From Bacteroidota bacterium (GTDB lineage Bacteria; Bacteroidota; Bacteroidia; Chitinophagales; Saprospiraceae): a stretch of DNA of 34,120 bases. Positions 8,991 through 18,442 of the stretch are shown here, piece by piece. The number at the start of each line of letters is the position of its first letter. Positions within the stretch are counted from its first letter, which is position 1. Under the pieces are notes generated by a model, which was not told the origin of the DNA, made no database searches, and worked only from the letters and a program-made list of their open reading frames with translations. The stretch is from the NCBI GenBank assembly GCA_024277695.1, contig JAJRUR010000060.1, positions 1 to 34,120 on the forward strand, read 5' to 3'. The translations under genes were made by a program, and so were the position numbers.

Positions 8991-10322
8991 TTAGTACTTG
9001 GTGACTCTAACATCTACTCTACGATTTTCTTGACGTCCTTGGTCTGTTCCATTATCAGCTATTGGTTTTGTCTGCCCATAGCCCTTTGAAGATAAGCGAT
9101 TAGCCGCTACGCCTAAAGCCTGTAATTTTTGTCGTACAGCGAGTGCACGTTGTGTTGAGAGCATTAGATTCTTATTGGCATCACCGGTATTATCCGTATG
9201 ACCGGATATCTCGATATGTACACCGGGATAGGCTTTGAGTACAGCCGCCAGATTTTCTAGTTGTGCGTTGGATTCTGCTGTCAAATTGGCACTGCCGGTA
9301 GCAAAGTGCACTCCATCAAATGCTACTGCATCCTTTCCTTTTTTGCCGAGCATTTTGACAAATTTATCGGTAAAAGAACCTGCTGCAGTTTTGATTTCAG
9401 CACCTCCCGGGAGTTTGACGGACATGATAGCTCCTTTGACTGCGTCAGCAGCATCGGCCATCGCGTCACCTGCATCTTTGGCCATATTGCCTACCGTATT
9501 TCCGGCATCTTTGGCCGCATCTCCCACAACTTTACCTGCGTCTTTGGCTGCATCACCGACAGCCTTGCCTGCATCTTCGATTTTGTCTTTGACAGACCCG
9601 AGGTCTGCTTGCTTACAAGTAGGCCCCTTCCACATCCACAGTGCTGCCAAAAGTCCAAGACCGATCAGCCATGGCCAAAAGTTAAATCCTTTTGATCCTG
9701 CAGCTTCTTCTACAGTTTCTCGTGCTGAAGAAGCAGCTGCTGAAGCAGCTTTTTCCGCCCCTTGGGCTGCATCTGATCCCCAATCTGCAAATCCCAGAAT
9801 ATCACCCAATCCGGCTGGAGCAGATTTTCGGACATAATCCCGCTGTCCTAGCAATAATTTCATAAGACCACCTGCATTGAGACCGTTTTTGCTCACTTGT
9901 TTGCCGATCAGTCCCAGTAGCATGGGGGCAGCCATTTTTAGTAGAGAAGAAGCTACGCCTGACTTGATACCTACTGATCTAGTGATGAGATCAACAATGG
10001 CACCCGTTTTATCTCCCATAAGAAATTTTAACACCATAGATCCCGTCGATGCCAACGAATCCGTTTGCGAACCTCCACCAAACAGTCCTCCGAGATTGTC
10101 CAAAAGACCCCCTCCGATTTTGTTTTGATTCATAAAGTCTAGAATACCGGCAGCACCAGATTCTGTAGAACCTTTATTGATGAGGCCTCCCATCAAGGCA
10201 GGTAGGATACCACCCATAGCGTCTTGGACGTTGTTTTCGGATACACCGAGGTATTTGCTCGCCTGAGATGCCATAGCGTTGCCGATTTGATCTTTGAAAA
10301 GATCCATTAAATTTAAAGCCAT
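8991..10322 (-). CDS. DUF937 domain / LEA-like 11-mer repeat / OmpA C-terminal domain protein
   Basis: N-terminal DUF937-like MDLFKDQIGNAMASQASKYLGVSENNVQDAMGGILPALMGGL; TM WPWLIGLGLLAALWMW; DAGKxVGDAAK repeats; OmpA motif VHIEISGHTDNTGDANKNLMLSTQRALAV. Confidence 0.9.
   Translation of the reverse strand: MALNLMDLFKDQIGNAMASQASKYLGVSENNVQDAMGGILPALMGGLINKGSTESGAAGILDFMNQNKIGGGLLDNLGGLFGGGSQTDSLASTGSMVLKFLMGDKTGAIVDLITRSVGIKSGVASSLLKMAAPMLLGLIGKQVSKNGLNAGGLMKLLLGQRDYVRKSAPAGLGDILGFADWGSDAAQGAEKAASAAASSARETVEEAAGSKGFNFWPWLIGLGLLAALWMWKGPTCKQADLGSVKDKIEDAGKAVGDAAKDAGKVVGDAAKDAGNTVGNMAKDAGDAMADAADAVKGAIMSVKLPGGAEIKTAAGSFTDKFVKMLGKKGKDAVAFDGVHFATGSANLTAESNAQLENLAAVLKAYPGVHIEISGHTDNTGDANKNLMLSTQRALAVRQKLQALGVAANRLSSKGYGQTKPIADNGTDQGRQENRRVDVRVTKY
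9444..9575 (-). repeat. Four 33-bp units encoding 11-mers (DAGKAVGDAAK/DAGKVVGDAAK/DAGNTVGNMAK/DAGDAMADAAD)
   Basis: Read directly from the translation and nucleotide sequence. Confidence 0.85.
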
Positions 10323-10570
10323 AAGATTTCGTTTTTGATTTGAAGAAATTAATTTGATAAGTAGAAACTGCTCAAAAAATAGTCAGATTTGAATAATGTG
10401 ATTGATTAAAATATCCATTGTTCAACCCTGCATTATAGTATTGCATGATCTAATTTTGCAGCAAGTTCATCATTGATAAAGAAGTCTGGATGTAAAGTTA
10501 TATAAATTAGATCTGAAATGCAACAATATTAAATATATATTATTAAAATATATATGTAATATACTGGTTA

Positions 10571-11488
10571 TTAAGTTAATTGAACGCTAGTGCGAGGAGA
10601 TTTATATTTCCACCAAAGACCTAGAAAAAGTGCTGAGATCATATCCCATATTCCCCACCAAGCAGCTACAAGCATCATGCCCCCTAGTTGGGTGAAGAAA
10701 TTGAAGATAATTACTAGTCCGAGGCCTGAGTTTTGAATACCTGTTTCGATGGTGATGGATTTGCGGTCTTCCGGATGGAGTCCAAAAATACCGGAATAAA
10801 GATAACCGATCATCATGGCACCTATATTGTGTAGGACTACGATGGAGAGTACATGGTGGAGTTGGTGTTTGATGACATCAATATTGGAAAAGATTGCGGC
10901 GGCTATGAAGGATACAAATACCAATAGAGCAGCTTTGCTTATATAACTACGCACATGCTTTATATAGGATGGTAGGTAGTGGTTGAGCAGCATGCCTAGG
11001 CTGAGTGGTATGATCATAAGTAGTAAGATAGTCTTACCCAGATCAAAATAACTCAAGCTGATCGATGACATCAAGGCGTTTGCTTCCGGACTAAGTTTTA
11101 TGATGATGGCAAAGATCATCGGAGTAGTCACTACGGCAGATAAAGTGACGATGGTAGTCAGGCAGACGGACAGAGCAGTATTGCCCTTGGCCAGATGTAC
11201 GGTATAGTTGGATATGTTGCCCCCCGGACAAGCGGCTATTAAGCCCAGTCCCAAGGCAACACTAGCCGGAGGATTCCATAGTTTTATCAGTAATATAGTG
11301 AAGATGGGAAGTAAGAGGAGCTGAGCACTCAATCCGACAAGCATCGTTTTAGGCTGTTGAAAAACTCTACGAAAATCTTTAATGCTCAGATCTAAAGCTA
11401 CGCTAAACATCAAAAAACCGAGACAAATATTGATCAGTAACAGTTGGTTAGGGTCAAAGTTGATTCGTATCTGATCGATGGAGTTCAT
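10571..11488 (-). CDS. Bile acid:sodium symporter (BASS) family protein
   Basis: LGFLMFSVALDLSIKDFRRVFQQPK and GLGLIAACPGGNISNYTVHLAKGNTALSV typical of BASS; ~9 TM helices; ATG at 11488 preferred. Confidence 0.9.
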   Translation of the reverse strand: MNSIDQIRINFDPNQLLLINICLGFLMFSVALDLSIKDFRRVFQQPKTMLVGLSAQLLLLPIFTILLIKLWNPPASVALGLGLIAACPGGNISNYTVHLAKGNTALSVCLTTIVTLSAVVTTPMIFAIIIKLSPEANALMSSISLSYFDLGKTILLLMIIPLSLGMLLNHYLPSYIKHVRSYISKAALLVFVSFIAAAIFSNIDVIKHQLHHVLSIVVLHNIGAMMIGYLYSGIFGLHPEDRKSITIETGIQNSGLGLVIIFNFFTQLGGMMLVAAWWGIWDMISALFLGLWWKYKSPRTSVQLT

Positions 11489-11860
11489 AGCGACGACCAA
11501 AGTAAGTGTTTTTGCTCAAACTGTGTAATATCAAAGCAGGGTATAGCAAAATTTAGTAATATACTATCTGATAAGAATGTTATGCACATCAGACGAAGAT
11601 ACGATTTCGGCGTTATTTTACTATTTGTTGCCTGAATTGTGCATCCTTATGAAAATGCATAATTTTTAACACATATCATATATAGCAGAACTTTTTTAGC
11701 TGTAATCAATAAAACCTTACTATCTTGCGTAAGTTTGTCTTTCTGAACAAGTGACAAGGTGGGCATGATATACTGAACAAAAGTGTGTTTATGCTCTGAC
11801 TCCCTTTGTAGAGCCATTTAAGAGAAACGATTTCTATGTAAGAAATGGAGATATAAACAT

Positions 11861-11868
11861 TATCTTTG
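11861..11868 (+). promoter_or_regulatory. Putative -7 element (TATCTTTG) for the R-M operon
   Basis: Matches the Bacteroidota TAnnTTTG motif, 25 nt before the ATG at 11894. Confidence 0.5.
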
Positions 11869-11893
11869 TGTATTAGATTAAAGGTACAAAACT

Positions 11894-12748
11894 ATGAATT
11901 TTTGGAGCATTGAGGTAGAAAAGAAATTTTTTACAGCAGCGTTAAAAAACTTTGCTTCTCCGGAGAAATTATTTTACAAATTAACGGATGGGTACTTTGC
12001 ATATGTTCCAAAAGGAAAAGATACAGAAGGGCAAGCTTTACAAAGTAGAAATTCTCTAATCGGGCAATATACCGAAAAATGGTGTAAAGACTTTTTTCAA
12101 CCTATTGCAAATAAATTAGGGTTATTTGCGGTAAATAGTGTTGTTTGTCCCGAACTTGGATTATCCATTCAGAGTGATGCTGATTTAGCTTTCTGCACAT
12201 CTGACGAAAGCGTGCAAAAGGCAGAAAACATCAAGCTACTTTTTGAAATTAAAATGAGCATTGTAAATAACTATACTTTGGAGAATGATCAAGTACATTT
12301 TGTAGGAGACTACAAAACACATAAAGGAAATCCTTCAATTCTTCGTTCTGATTCGATGCTTAAGGCTATAGGGAAATCTATTAATATTAGAGTTTCCGGA
12401 ACGGAATCAACAAAAATTCCAATAATCATTCTTGCAAATAGTCCTATTACAAATAACTACTCAAAAAAAGTAGACTTTTTGAAGAAGTCGGGAATTATTC
12501 AAAGGTTCATTTCTTTATATCCAAATCCGACAATTGATTGTATTGAAAATACGGTTGGCAAGGGTTTTCAAACATTTAACAATTATCAAGAAATAAATAA
12601 TTACATTACAGATGTTGTTCATTCTGATATGAATTTCTTTTCTTCAATGATATCAAAAAGAAAATTAGGTCAATTGATAACAATATCTTCAAAGGAAAAA
12701 AGTAATATTTTAAGAGCAGAAAAATTTTTAAGTCTAATACATAATTAG
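11894..12748 (+). CDS. Putative type II restriction endonuclease (PD-(D/E)xK-like)
   Basis: 1 nt upstream of a DNA methyltransferase; SDADLAFCTSDESVQKAENIKLLFEIKMS fits D...ExK; AT-rich. Confidence 0.7.
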   Translation: MNFWSIEVEKKFFTAALKNFASPEKLFYKLTDGYFAYVPKGKDTEGQALQSRNSLIGQYTEKWCKDFFQPIANKLGLFAVNSVVCPELGLSIQSDADLAFCTSDESVQKAENIKLLFEIKMSIVNNYTLENDQVHFVGDYKTHKGNPSILRSDSMLKAIGKSINIRVSGTESTKIPIIILANSPITNNYSKKVDFLKKSGIIQRFISLYPNPTIDCIENTVGKGFQTFNNYQEINNYITDVVHSDMNFFSSMISKRKLGQLITISSKEKSNILRAEKFLSLIHN

Positions 12749-12749
12749 T

Positions 12750-13679
12750 ATGAAAGAGATTAAGACATCAGAAAAAAGAAAAAAAGGGACTCAGTCAAGT
12801 TCATTTGGAACAAATGGCAGAATAAATCATGATGCATCCATGTTTTATAATTCAAAGTTGTACAGTGAATTGTCAAAAACTAAGCAAGTAAGTAAAGATA
12901 CAAATGTATTTCCGGAAGAATTATTAAATACAACTATACTTGGTTCAGCGGAAACGATGTCAATGATTCCTGACAGTTCATTGCATTTAATGATTACATC
13001 CCCACCATATAATGTTTCTAAGGAATATGATAAAGATCTGTCCTTGTCAGAATATTTAGAAATGTTAGAAGCCGTTTTTAAAGAAACATATCGTGTTTTA
13101 GTTAATGGTGGGCGAGCATGTATTAATGTAGCAAATCTTGGCAGAAAACCCTACATTCCACTTTCGGACTACATTTCAAAAATGATGATTGAAATTGGTT
13201 TTAATATGCGTGGAGAAATAATTTGGAACAAAGCAGCTAGCGCTAGTCCGTCAACTGCTTGGGGTAGTTGGATGTCTGCTTCTAATCCAATTTTAAGAGA
13301 TATACACGAATATATTTTAGTATTCTCAAAAGGGGACTATAAAAGAGATCGCACTAAAGCTGAGAAAGAAACAAAGCAAAATTCAATTTCTAGAGAGGAG
13401 TTTATGGAATGGACGAAGTCTATTTGGACATTCAATGCTGAGTCTGCTAAGAGAATTGGACATCCAGCGCCTTTTCCTATTGACTTGCCTTACAGATTAA
13501 TTCAATTGTATTCGTTCAAAACCGACATAATCTTAGACCCATTTATGGGTAGTGGTACGACTGCTATTGCTGCATTAAAATCTTACAGAAAATATATAGG
13601 TTTTGAAATAAATCAACAATATGTTGACTTAACTAAAAAGAGAACTGCACCATTTCAAAATATATTAGAACTAGATTAG
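12750..13679 (+). CDS. Beta-class DNA (N4-cytosine or N6-adenine) methyltransferase
   Basis: Motif IV ITSPPYN precedes motif I DPFMGSGTTAIAAL; N-terminal RINHDASMFYNSKLY. Confidence 0.92.
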   Translation: MKEIKTSEKRKKGTQSSSFGTNGRINHDASMFYNSKLYSELSKTKQVSKDTNVFPEELLNTTILGSAETMSMIPDSSLHLMITSPPYNVSKEYDKDLSLSEYLEMLEAVFKETYRVLVNGGRACINVANLGRKPYIPLSDYISKMMIEIGFNMRGEIIWNKAASASPSTAWGSWMSASNPILRDIHEYILVFSKGDYKRDRTKAEKETKQNSISREEFMEWTKSIWTFNAESAKRIGHPAPFPIDLPYRLIQLYSFKTDIILDPFMGSGTTAIAALKSYRKYIGFEINQQYVDLTKKRTAPFQNILELD

Positions 13680-13802
13680 GAAGTGAAGCTACACAGTAAG
13701 TACATCTCCAAATATTGAAAATAATTTAGATAAATACAACAGAACATTCAGTGCTACTGCCTGAGAAGACAAACTGATTTTGCAAAAGACTATGAAGTGG
13801 TT

Positions 13803-14594
13803 TTATTTTCTATTGCCTAAATGCAGCGAGATATAGAAGTTGAGTGCATAGGGTTGGTTTTGGTCTATGGCGATCAAGGGGATTTCGGATAGATACATAT
13901 CCAGACTGATGCCCAGTTCCAGTGCGAAGACTTTTTTGTCGTAGGCTCCCCAAGCGAAAAGTGCTGCCAATTTTGCAGACAGACCGGGTATGATCGAAAA
14001 CTGATCAAAACCTTTAAAAATTCCTGCGTTACCGGCTATTCTTAAGGGGTCGAGGAACAGCTCGGCATTTTCTTCAGAATATTCTTCTATAGATATGTAA
14101 GCTTCTTCGGTTCCGGGATTGATCCTGATGAGCTTGAGCATATAGGGTTTGATGATACCGATATTGACTCCGCCCTCATATAAGTAGCCGATGGCCACTC
14201 CCTTGCGTTTTGATTTTTCGGACAGATAGTGTTTGGTTCCTATCATAGCCCTTATGGGAAAAAAATAATTTATTTTGCCAAAGGTATAGCTCTTCAGCCC
14301 ACCGCTTAATTGTGTGGGGATGGTGGATTGGGAGTGTTCTCGGGGATGTCGGAGGTATCCGAGTTCTATTTTTTTGTAATGGGTTAGATTGTATTTCTCG
14401 AGTCTGCCAAAAGCATATGCTATGGAGTAACCATTGGTCCAAATAGCTGGTTGAATGCTCCATTCTGTATTGTAGATGATGCCTTTTTGTTGAAAATCAA
14501 ATCCTTTGGGTTCGATGGTGCGCTGGGCGATGAGTCCGAAGCTGATGCTGCAGAAACTGACTAGAAGATAAAATAATCTAGAGCGGGCGTGCAT
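13803..14594 (-). CDS. Secreted/outer-membrane conserved hypothetical protein
   Basis: Signal peptide ending LIAQ; alternating beta-strand pattern to the C-terminus (NFYISLHLGNRK). Confidence 0.65.
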   Translation of the reverse strand: MHARSRLFYLLVSFCSISFGLIAQRTIEPKGFDFQQKGIIYNTEWSIQPAIWTNGYSIAYAFGRLEKYNLTHYKKIELGYLRHPREHSQSTIPTQLSGGLKSYTFGKINYFFPIRAMIGTKHYLSEKSKRKGVAIGYLYEGGVNIGIIKPYMLKLIRINPGTEEAYISIEEYSEENAELFLDPLRIAGNAGIFKGFDQFSIIPGLSAKLAALFAWGAYDKKVFALELGISLDMYLSEIPLIAIDQNQPYALNFYISLHLGNRK

Positions 14595-14684
14595 GATTAA
14601 TAGATTAAACTTTAAATTTAGCTTTTTTATATTTAAATCAGGCTATTTGTAGTAGATTATTTAAGAATAGATCAATAATTGTCC

Positions 14685-15962
14685 ATGGTACTTATATACA
14701 GTGTTGTTGATCATCCTCGACTGAGATATACTTTGGATTTGGTATTTGGTCAGATCTTGGATGTTGGATATGGTCTGACGCGCGACCCACAGGAATTTGG
14801 GCGATTTGAAGGATTAAAGCTGTGGTATGGTGCAGGTGGGCCTCCGGATGTTGTATCGGTAATACCTTCCGGGCTTTTAGGGGCATCGGGTATGGAGAAG
14901 GTGCGTGTGCATATTTCCCGTAAGGGGGAGATACCGGTTTTGTTATTTGGGGGAGTTGAGGAGTTTGACTTATTGAGTGCTATTTTTTATATGGTGACGC
15001 GTTATGAGGAATATTTGGTAAAGGAGCGGGATGAGCATGATCGCTTTAGGCTTCGAGATTCGGTGGTATATACGGACAAGGTATATCGGTTGCCCTTAGT
15101 ACATTTGTGGGTAGATGCACTCAGAAAGCGTTGGGGAGAAACAGCGCCAAAGCCTCTGTATAGTGCGTTGCGTATCGAGCCGAGTTATGATTTGGATTTT
15201 CCTTGGAAGTACAAGTATTATGGAAAGTGGAAGCATATTAAGGGGAGTGTTCGGGATATATTGCGTGCAAAACCGCAGTTGCTAAGTAAACGGAGGGCAG
15301 TCTTGAGATCGGAGTGTCCTGATCCTTTTGAGCGTATGGACTATATGCTTGGTCAGAGTGAGGGGGCGGTAGGTCGTCCTTTGATCTTTGTGCCTGTGGG
15401 TAGTTCTCCATCTTATTATGATCGCAATCGTACTTTGGAGCTTGAAGTCTATCGCGAGCTCGTATTGAGCTTGTCTGAGCGGGCTGAGTTGGGTCTGCAC
15501 CCGACCTATGGGAGTTATCGTCGTGCTGATGTGATAGGGCAGGAGCGGCATGCACTTTCGGAGTTGGTTGGTGAGGTACATCGTTCTCGATTTCATTATT
15601 TGAGATGTCGTCTTCCGGAGAGTTATCGCGCATTGATTGCTGCCGGTATTCGACATGATTATTCTATGGGATATGCTGAGGATATTGGATTTAGGGCAGG
15701 TATCAGTACGCCTTATTATTGGTATGATTTGGAGCGAGAGCAAAAGACGGATTTGATGGTGCATCCGTTTTGTGTGATGGATCAGAGTTTAAAACATTAT
15801 CAAAAGATGGATCCGGATACCGCTGTATCTGCGGTACGTCGAATAAAATCAAATATTGGAGACCTAGGGGGGATACTGTCTTTTGTTTGGCACAATAGTT
15901 CATTTGATGCAGACGAAGGTTGGGGTGGATGGGATCGTGTCTATGAAGAATTGCTGGCTTAA
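14685..15962 (+). CDS. Polysaccharide deacetylase family protein
   Basis: DYSMGYAEDIGFRAGISTPYYWYDLEREQKTDLMVHPFCVMD; long N-terminal region typical of Bacteroidota members. Confidence 0.75.
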   Translation: MVLIYSVVDHPRLRYTLDLVFGQILDVGYGLTRDPQEFGRFEGLKLWYGAGGPPDVVSVIPSGLLGASGMEKVRVHISRKGEIPVLLFGGVEEFDLLSAIFYMVTRYEEYLVKERDEHDRFRLRDSVVYTDKVYRLPLVHLWVDALRKRWGETAPKPLYSALRIEPSYDLDFPWKYKYYGKWKHIKGSVRDILRAKPQLLSKRRAVLRSECPDPFERMDYMLGQSEGAVGRPLIFVPVGSSPSYYDRNRTLELEVYRELVLSLSERAELGLHPTYGSYRRADVIGQERHALSELVGEVHRSRFHYLRCRLPESYRALIAAGIRHDYSMGYAEDIGFRAGISTPYYWYDLEREQKTDLMVHPFCVMDQSLKHYQKMDPDTAVSAVRRIKSNIGDLGGILSFVWHNSSFDADEGWGGWDRVYEELLA

Positions 15963-16025
15963 GTCTATTCGGAATGCGGAATATTTGTACTTTTATAGCC
16001 GACTAGTAGAAAAACTTAGCAAACT

Positions 16026-16676
16026 ATGGTACACAATCTTTCGGAGCAGCAGTCTATAGTTAATCATTTTATGGCACAGTTGCGCGATGCAGAATATCAG
16101 AAGAGTCGCAATTTATTTCGGAATAATCTGCGACGATTGGGTCAGATATTTGCATATGAGATCGGTAAGAGAGTGGACTATGCAGCTCAGTCGATTCAAT
16201 CACCTTTGGGGTCGCTGGACGTTCCTGTGATCAGCGATCGGATAGTACTAGCGACGGTATTGAGAGCGGGGCTTCCGATGTATGAGGGATTGTTGAGTTT
16301 TTTTGATGATGCGGATAGTGCGTTTATAGCATCATACCGCAAGCATCACGGTGATGGTAGCTTGGAGATCAACATGGAGTACATGACTTGTCCTGCGATG
16401 GGTGGCACGGTATTGATTTTGGCAGATCCGATGATAGCAACAGGTAAGTCCATCAGTAGTGCGCTGGATGCTGTCATAAGATTGGGTGTACCGAAGAAAA
16501 TACATATAGTCTGTGCTGTAGCTTCTAAAGCAGGTATTGATCATATTAGTCGATTGTATCCGGAAGCGGATATATGGGCAGCGGCTATAGATGAGGAACT
16601 TACTGCCAAGGCGTATATCGTACCGGGTTTGGGCGATGCCGGCGATTTGGCGTTTGGATCTAAATCTCAATCATAG
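16026..16676 (+). CDS. upp: Uracil phosphoribosyltransferase
   Basis: ATVLRAGLPMYEGLL, LADPMIATGKSISSALDAV, YIVPGLGDAGDLAFG. Confidence 0.95.
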   Translation: MVHNLSEQQSIVNHFMAQLRDAEYQKSRNLFRNNLRRLGQIFAYEIGKRVDYAAQSIQSPLGSLDVPVISDRIVLATVLRAGLPMYEGLLSFFDDADSAFIASYRKHHGDGSLEINMEYMTCPAMGGTVLILADPMIATGKSISSALDAVIRLGVPKKIHIVCAVASKAGIDHISRLYPEADIWAAAIDEELTAKAYIVPGLGDAGDLAFGSKSQS

Positions 16677-16687
16677 ATATCTGGAAG

Positions 16688-18184
16688 ATGGAGCATATAT
16701 TGAGTCCAACTTGGATATTGGTTGTCGTCCTGAGTTATTTTGTTTTATTGTTCGTGATATCGGAGATTACGGGACGTAAGTCAGGAAATGAGGATTTTTA
16801 TTTGGCTGGTCGTAAGTCTCCCTGGTATGTTGTTGCTTTTGGGATGATCGGAGCAAGTTTGTCGGGAGTTACTTTTATATCTGTACCCGGCTGGGTGGAG
16901 TCTCAGCAGTTTGGTTATATGCAGATGGTTCTGGGATATTTGCTTGGTTATTTTTTGATAGCTACGGTGTTGCTTCCTTTGTATTATCGATTGCAGTTGA
17001 CATCGATATATAGTTATTTACATCAACGTATAGGTATAGCGTCGTACAAGACAGGGGCATCTTATTTTTTGCTTTCACGTGTGGTAGGTGCAGCATTTAG
17101 ACTTTATTTGGTGGCGATAGTTCTACAACAATTTGTGACAGATCACTACGGTATTCCATTTTGGGCTACGGTGCTGATTACTATTGTATTGATTTGGGTA
17201 TATACTTTCCGAGGGGGGATCAAAACCATCATTTGGACAGATACACTGCAGACTGCGTCGATGCTTTTGGCTTTGGGGCTAAGTATATGGATGATCGGAC
17301 AGGCGATGGATCTCAGTCCCTCAGCTTATTGGGATCGAGTGATGGGTAGTGATTATAGCAGGATGTTTTTTTTTGATGGTGGTTGGACAAGTGACAAGAA
17401 TTTTATCAAGCGGTTTTTGGCAGGAGCATCGATTGCAATAGTGATGACAGGATTGGATCAGGATATGATGCAAAAGAATCTCAGTATGCGTACGCTCAAG
17501 GATGCTCAAAAGAACATGTTTTGGTTTAGTATCGTCTTGGTGTTCGTTAATTTTTTCTTTTTGTTTTTGGGTGCATCGCTTTATCTTTTTGCTGCGGATA
17601 AGGGGATCTCTATACCAACAGATGTAGTACAAGGCAAAGAAGTATTGCGGACAGATTTGCTCTATCCTACGATTGCGATCAAGCATTTGTCTCCCGTTGT
17701 GGGTTTGACATTTGTGATTGGACTTATAGCAGCAGCTTATTCGAGTGCGGACTCGGCGCTGACTTCACTTACGACTTCATTTTGTGTGGATATACTGGGT
17801 ATAGAGCGCAAAGGCTGGTCAGAAGACCACAAGAAGAAGACACGCTGGATCGTGCATTTTTTGATTTCGTTGCTTCTTTTTGCAGTGATCTTGGTATTTA
17901 GGGCCATCAATGATGGGGCAGTTATAGCCAAAATATTTCAGATTGCCGGATATACTTATGGCCCGATATTAGGCTTATATCTATTTGGTATGTTTACGAG
18001 CAGGACTATTCGTGATCAACTGGTGCCCTTGATCTGCTTGATGGCACCGATAGTGACCTATTTGATCAATGTGTATTCTGAAGATTGGTTATTTGGTTAT
18101 AAATTTGGATTTGAGTTATTACTGCTCAATGGTTTTTTGACCTGGTCAGGCTTGATGATTTTTTCTAAGAAGGCTCAAAACTGA
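16688..18184 (+). CDS. Sodium:solute symporter family protein
   Basis: NEDFYLAGRKSPWYVVAFGMIGASLSGVTFISVPG; ~13 TM helices. Confidence 0.92.
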   Translation: MEHILSPTWILVVVLSYFVLLFVISEITGRKSGNEDFYLAGRKSPWYVVAFGMIGASLSGVTFISVPGWVESQQFGYMQMVLGYLLGYFLIATVLLPLYYRLQLTSIYSYLHQRIGIASYKTGASYFLLSRVVGAAFRLYLVAIVLQQFVTDHYGIPFWATVLITIVLIWVYTFRGGIKTIIWTDTLQTASMLLALGLSIWMIGQAMDLSPSAYWDRVMGSDYSRMFFFDGGWTSDKNFIKRFLAGASIAIVMTGLDQDMMQKNLSMRTLKDAQKNMFWFSIVLVFVNFFFLFLGASLYLFAADKGISIPTDVVQGKEVLRTDLLYPTIAIKHLSPVVGLTFVIGLIAAAYSSADSALTSLTTSFCVDILGIERKGWSEDHKKKTRWIVHFLISLLLFAVILVFRAINDGAVIAKIFQIAGYTYGPILGLYLFGMFTSRTIRDQLVPLICLMAPIVTYLINVYSEDWLFGYKFGFELLLLNGFLTWSGLMIFSKKAQN

Positions 18185-18442
18185 CTAGTTTTCTATTAGA
18201 CAAATACTCGTTTTGTCACTTAAGATTTTCTTATAATTTTTTAAAAATACTGATAATGAGTTATATATAAATAACTAAAATATCTAATAGGTCTAATTTC
18301 GTCGAAATTATATTTTATAACATCGAGCCCCTTTTATCCCAGAAGGCTCTATAAAATTATGCAGCTAAAGAATCCGTCCAAGCAGTCATTGCAGACCAAT
18401 CTCAACTAAAAATTTTTTATTATGAAAAGAGGGGGGGATTTC

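Noticed and set aside
9444-9575. CRISPR-like short repeat array
   Set aside because: The 33-bp units are contiguous, in frame and coding; no spacers. No CRISPR array or cas gene seen in the window.
9235-9837. 200-aa plus-strand ORF rich in Ala/Pro/Ser
   Set aside because: Antisense shadow of the DAGKxVGDAAK repeats and Ala-rich linker of the DUF937-OmpA gene.
13680-13802. Possible coding remnant downstream of the methyltransferase
   Set aside because: Short frames with internal stops and no recognisable motif; not enough to support a pseudogene call.
15238-15903. Several overlapping minus-strand ORFs
   Set aside because: Antisense to the polysaccharide deacetylase-like gene; low-complexity translations with no recognisable domain.
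18296-18310. Palindrome aatttcg-t-cgaaatt in the intergenic region after the symporter gene
   Set aside because: Short, AT-rich, one-base loop and no neighbouring conserved context; could easily be chance.
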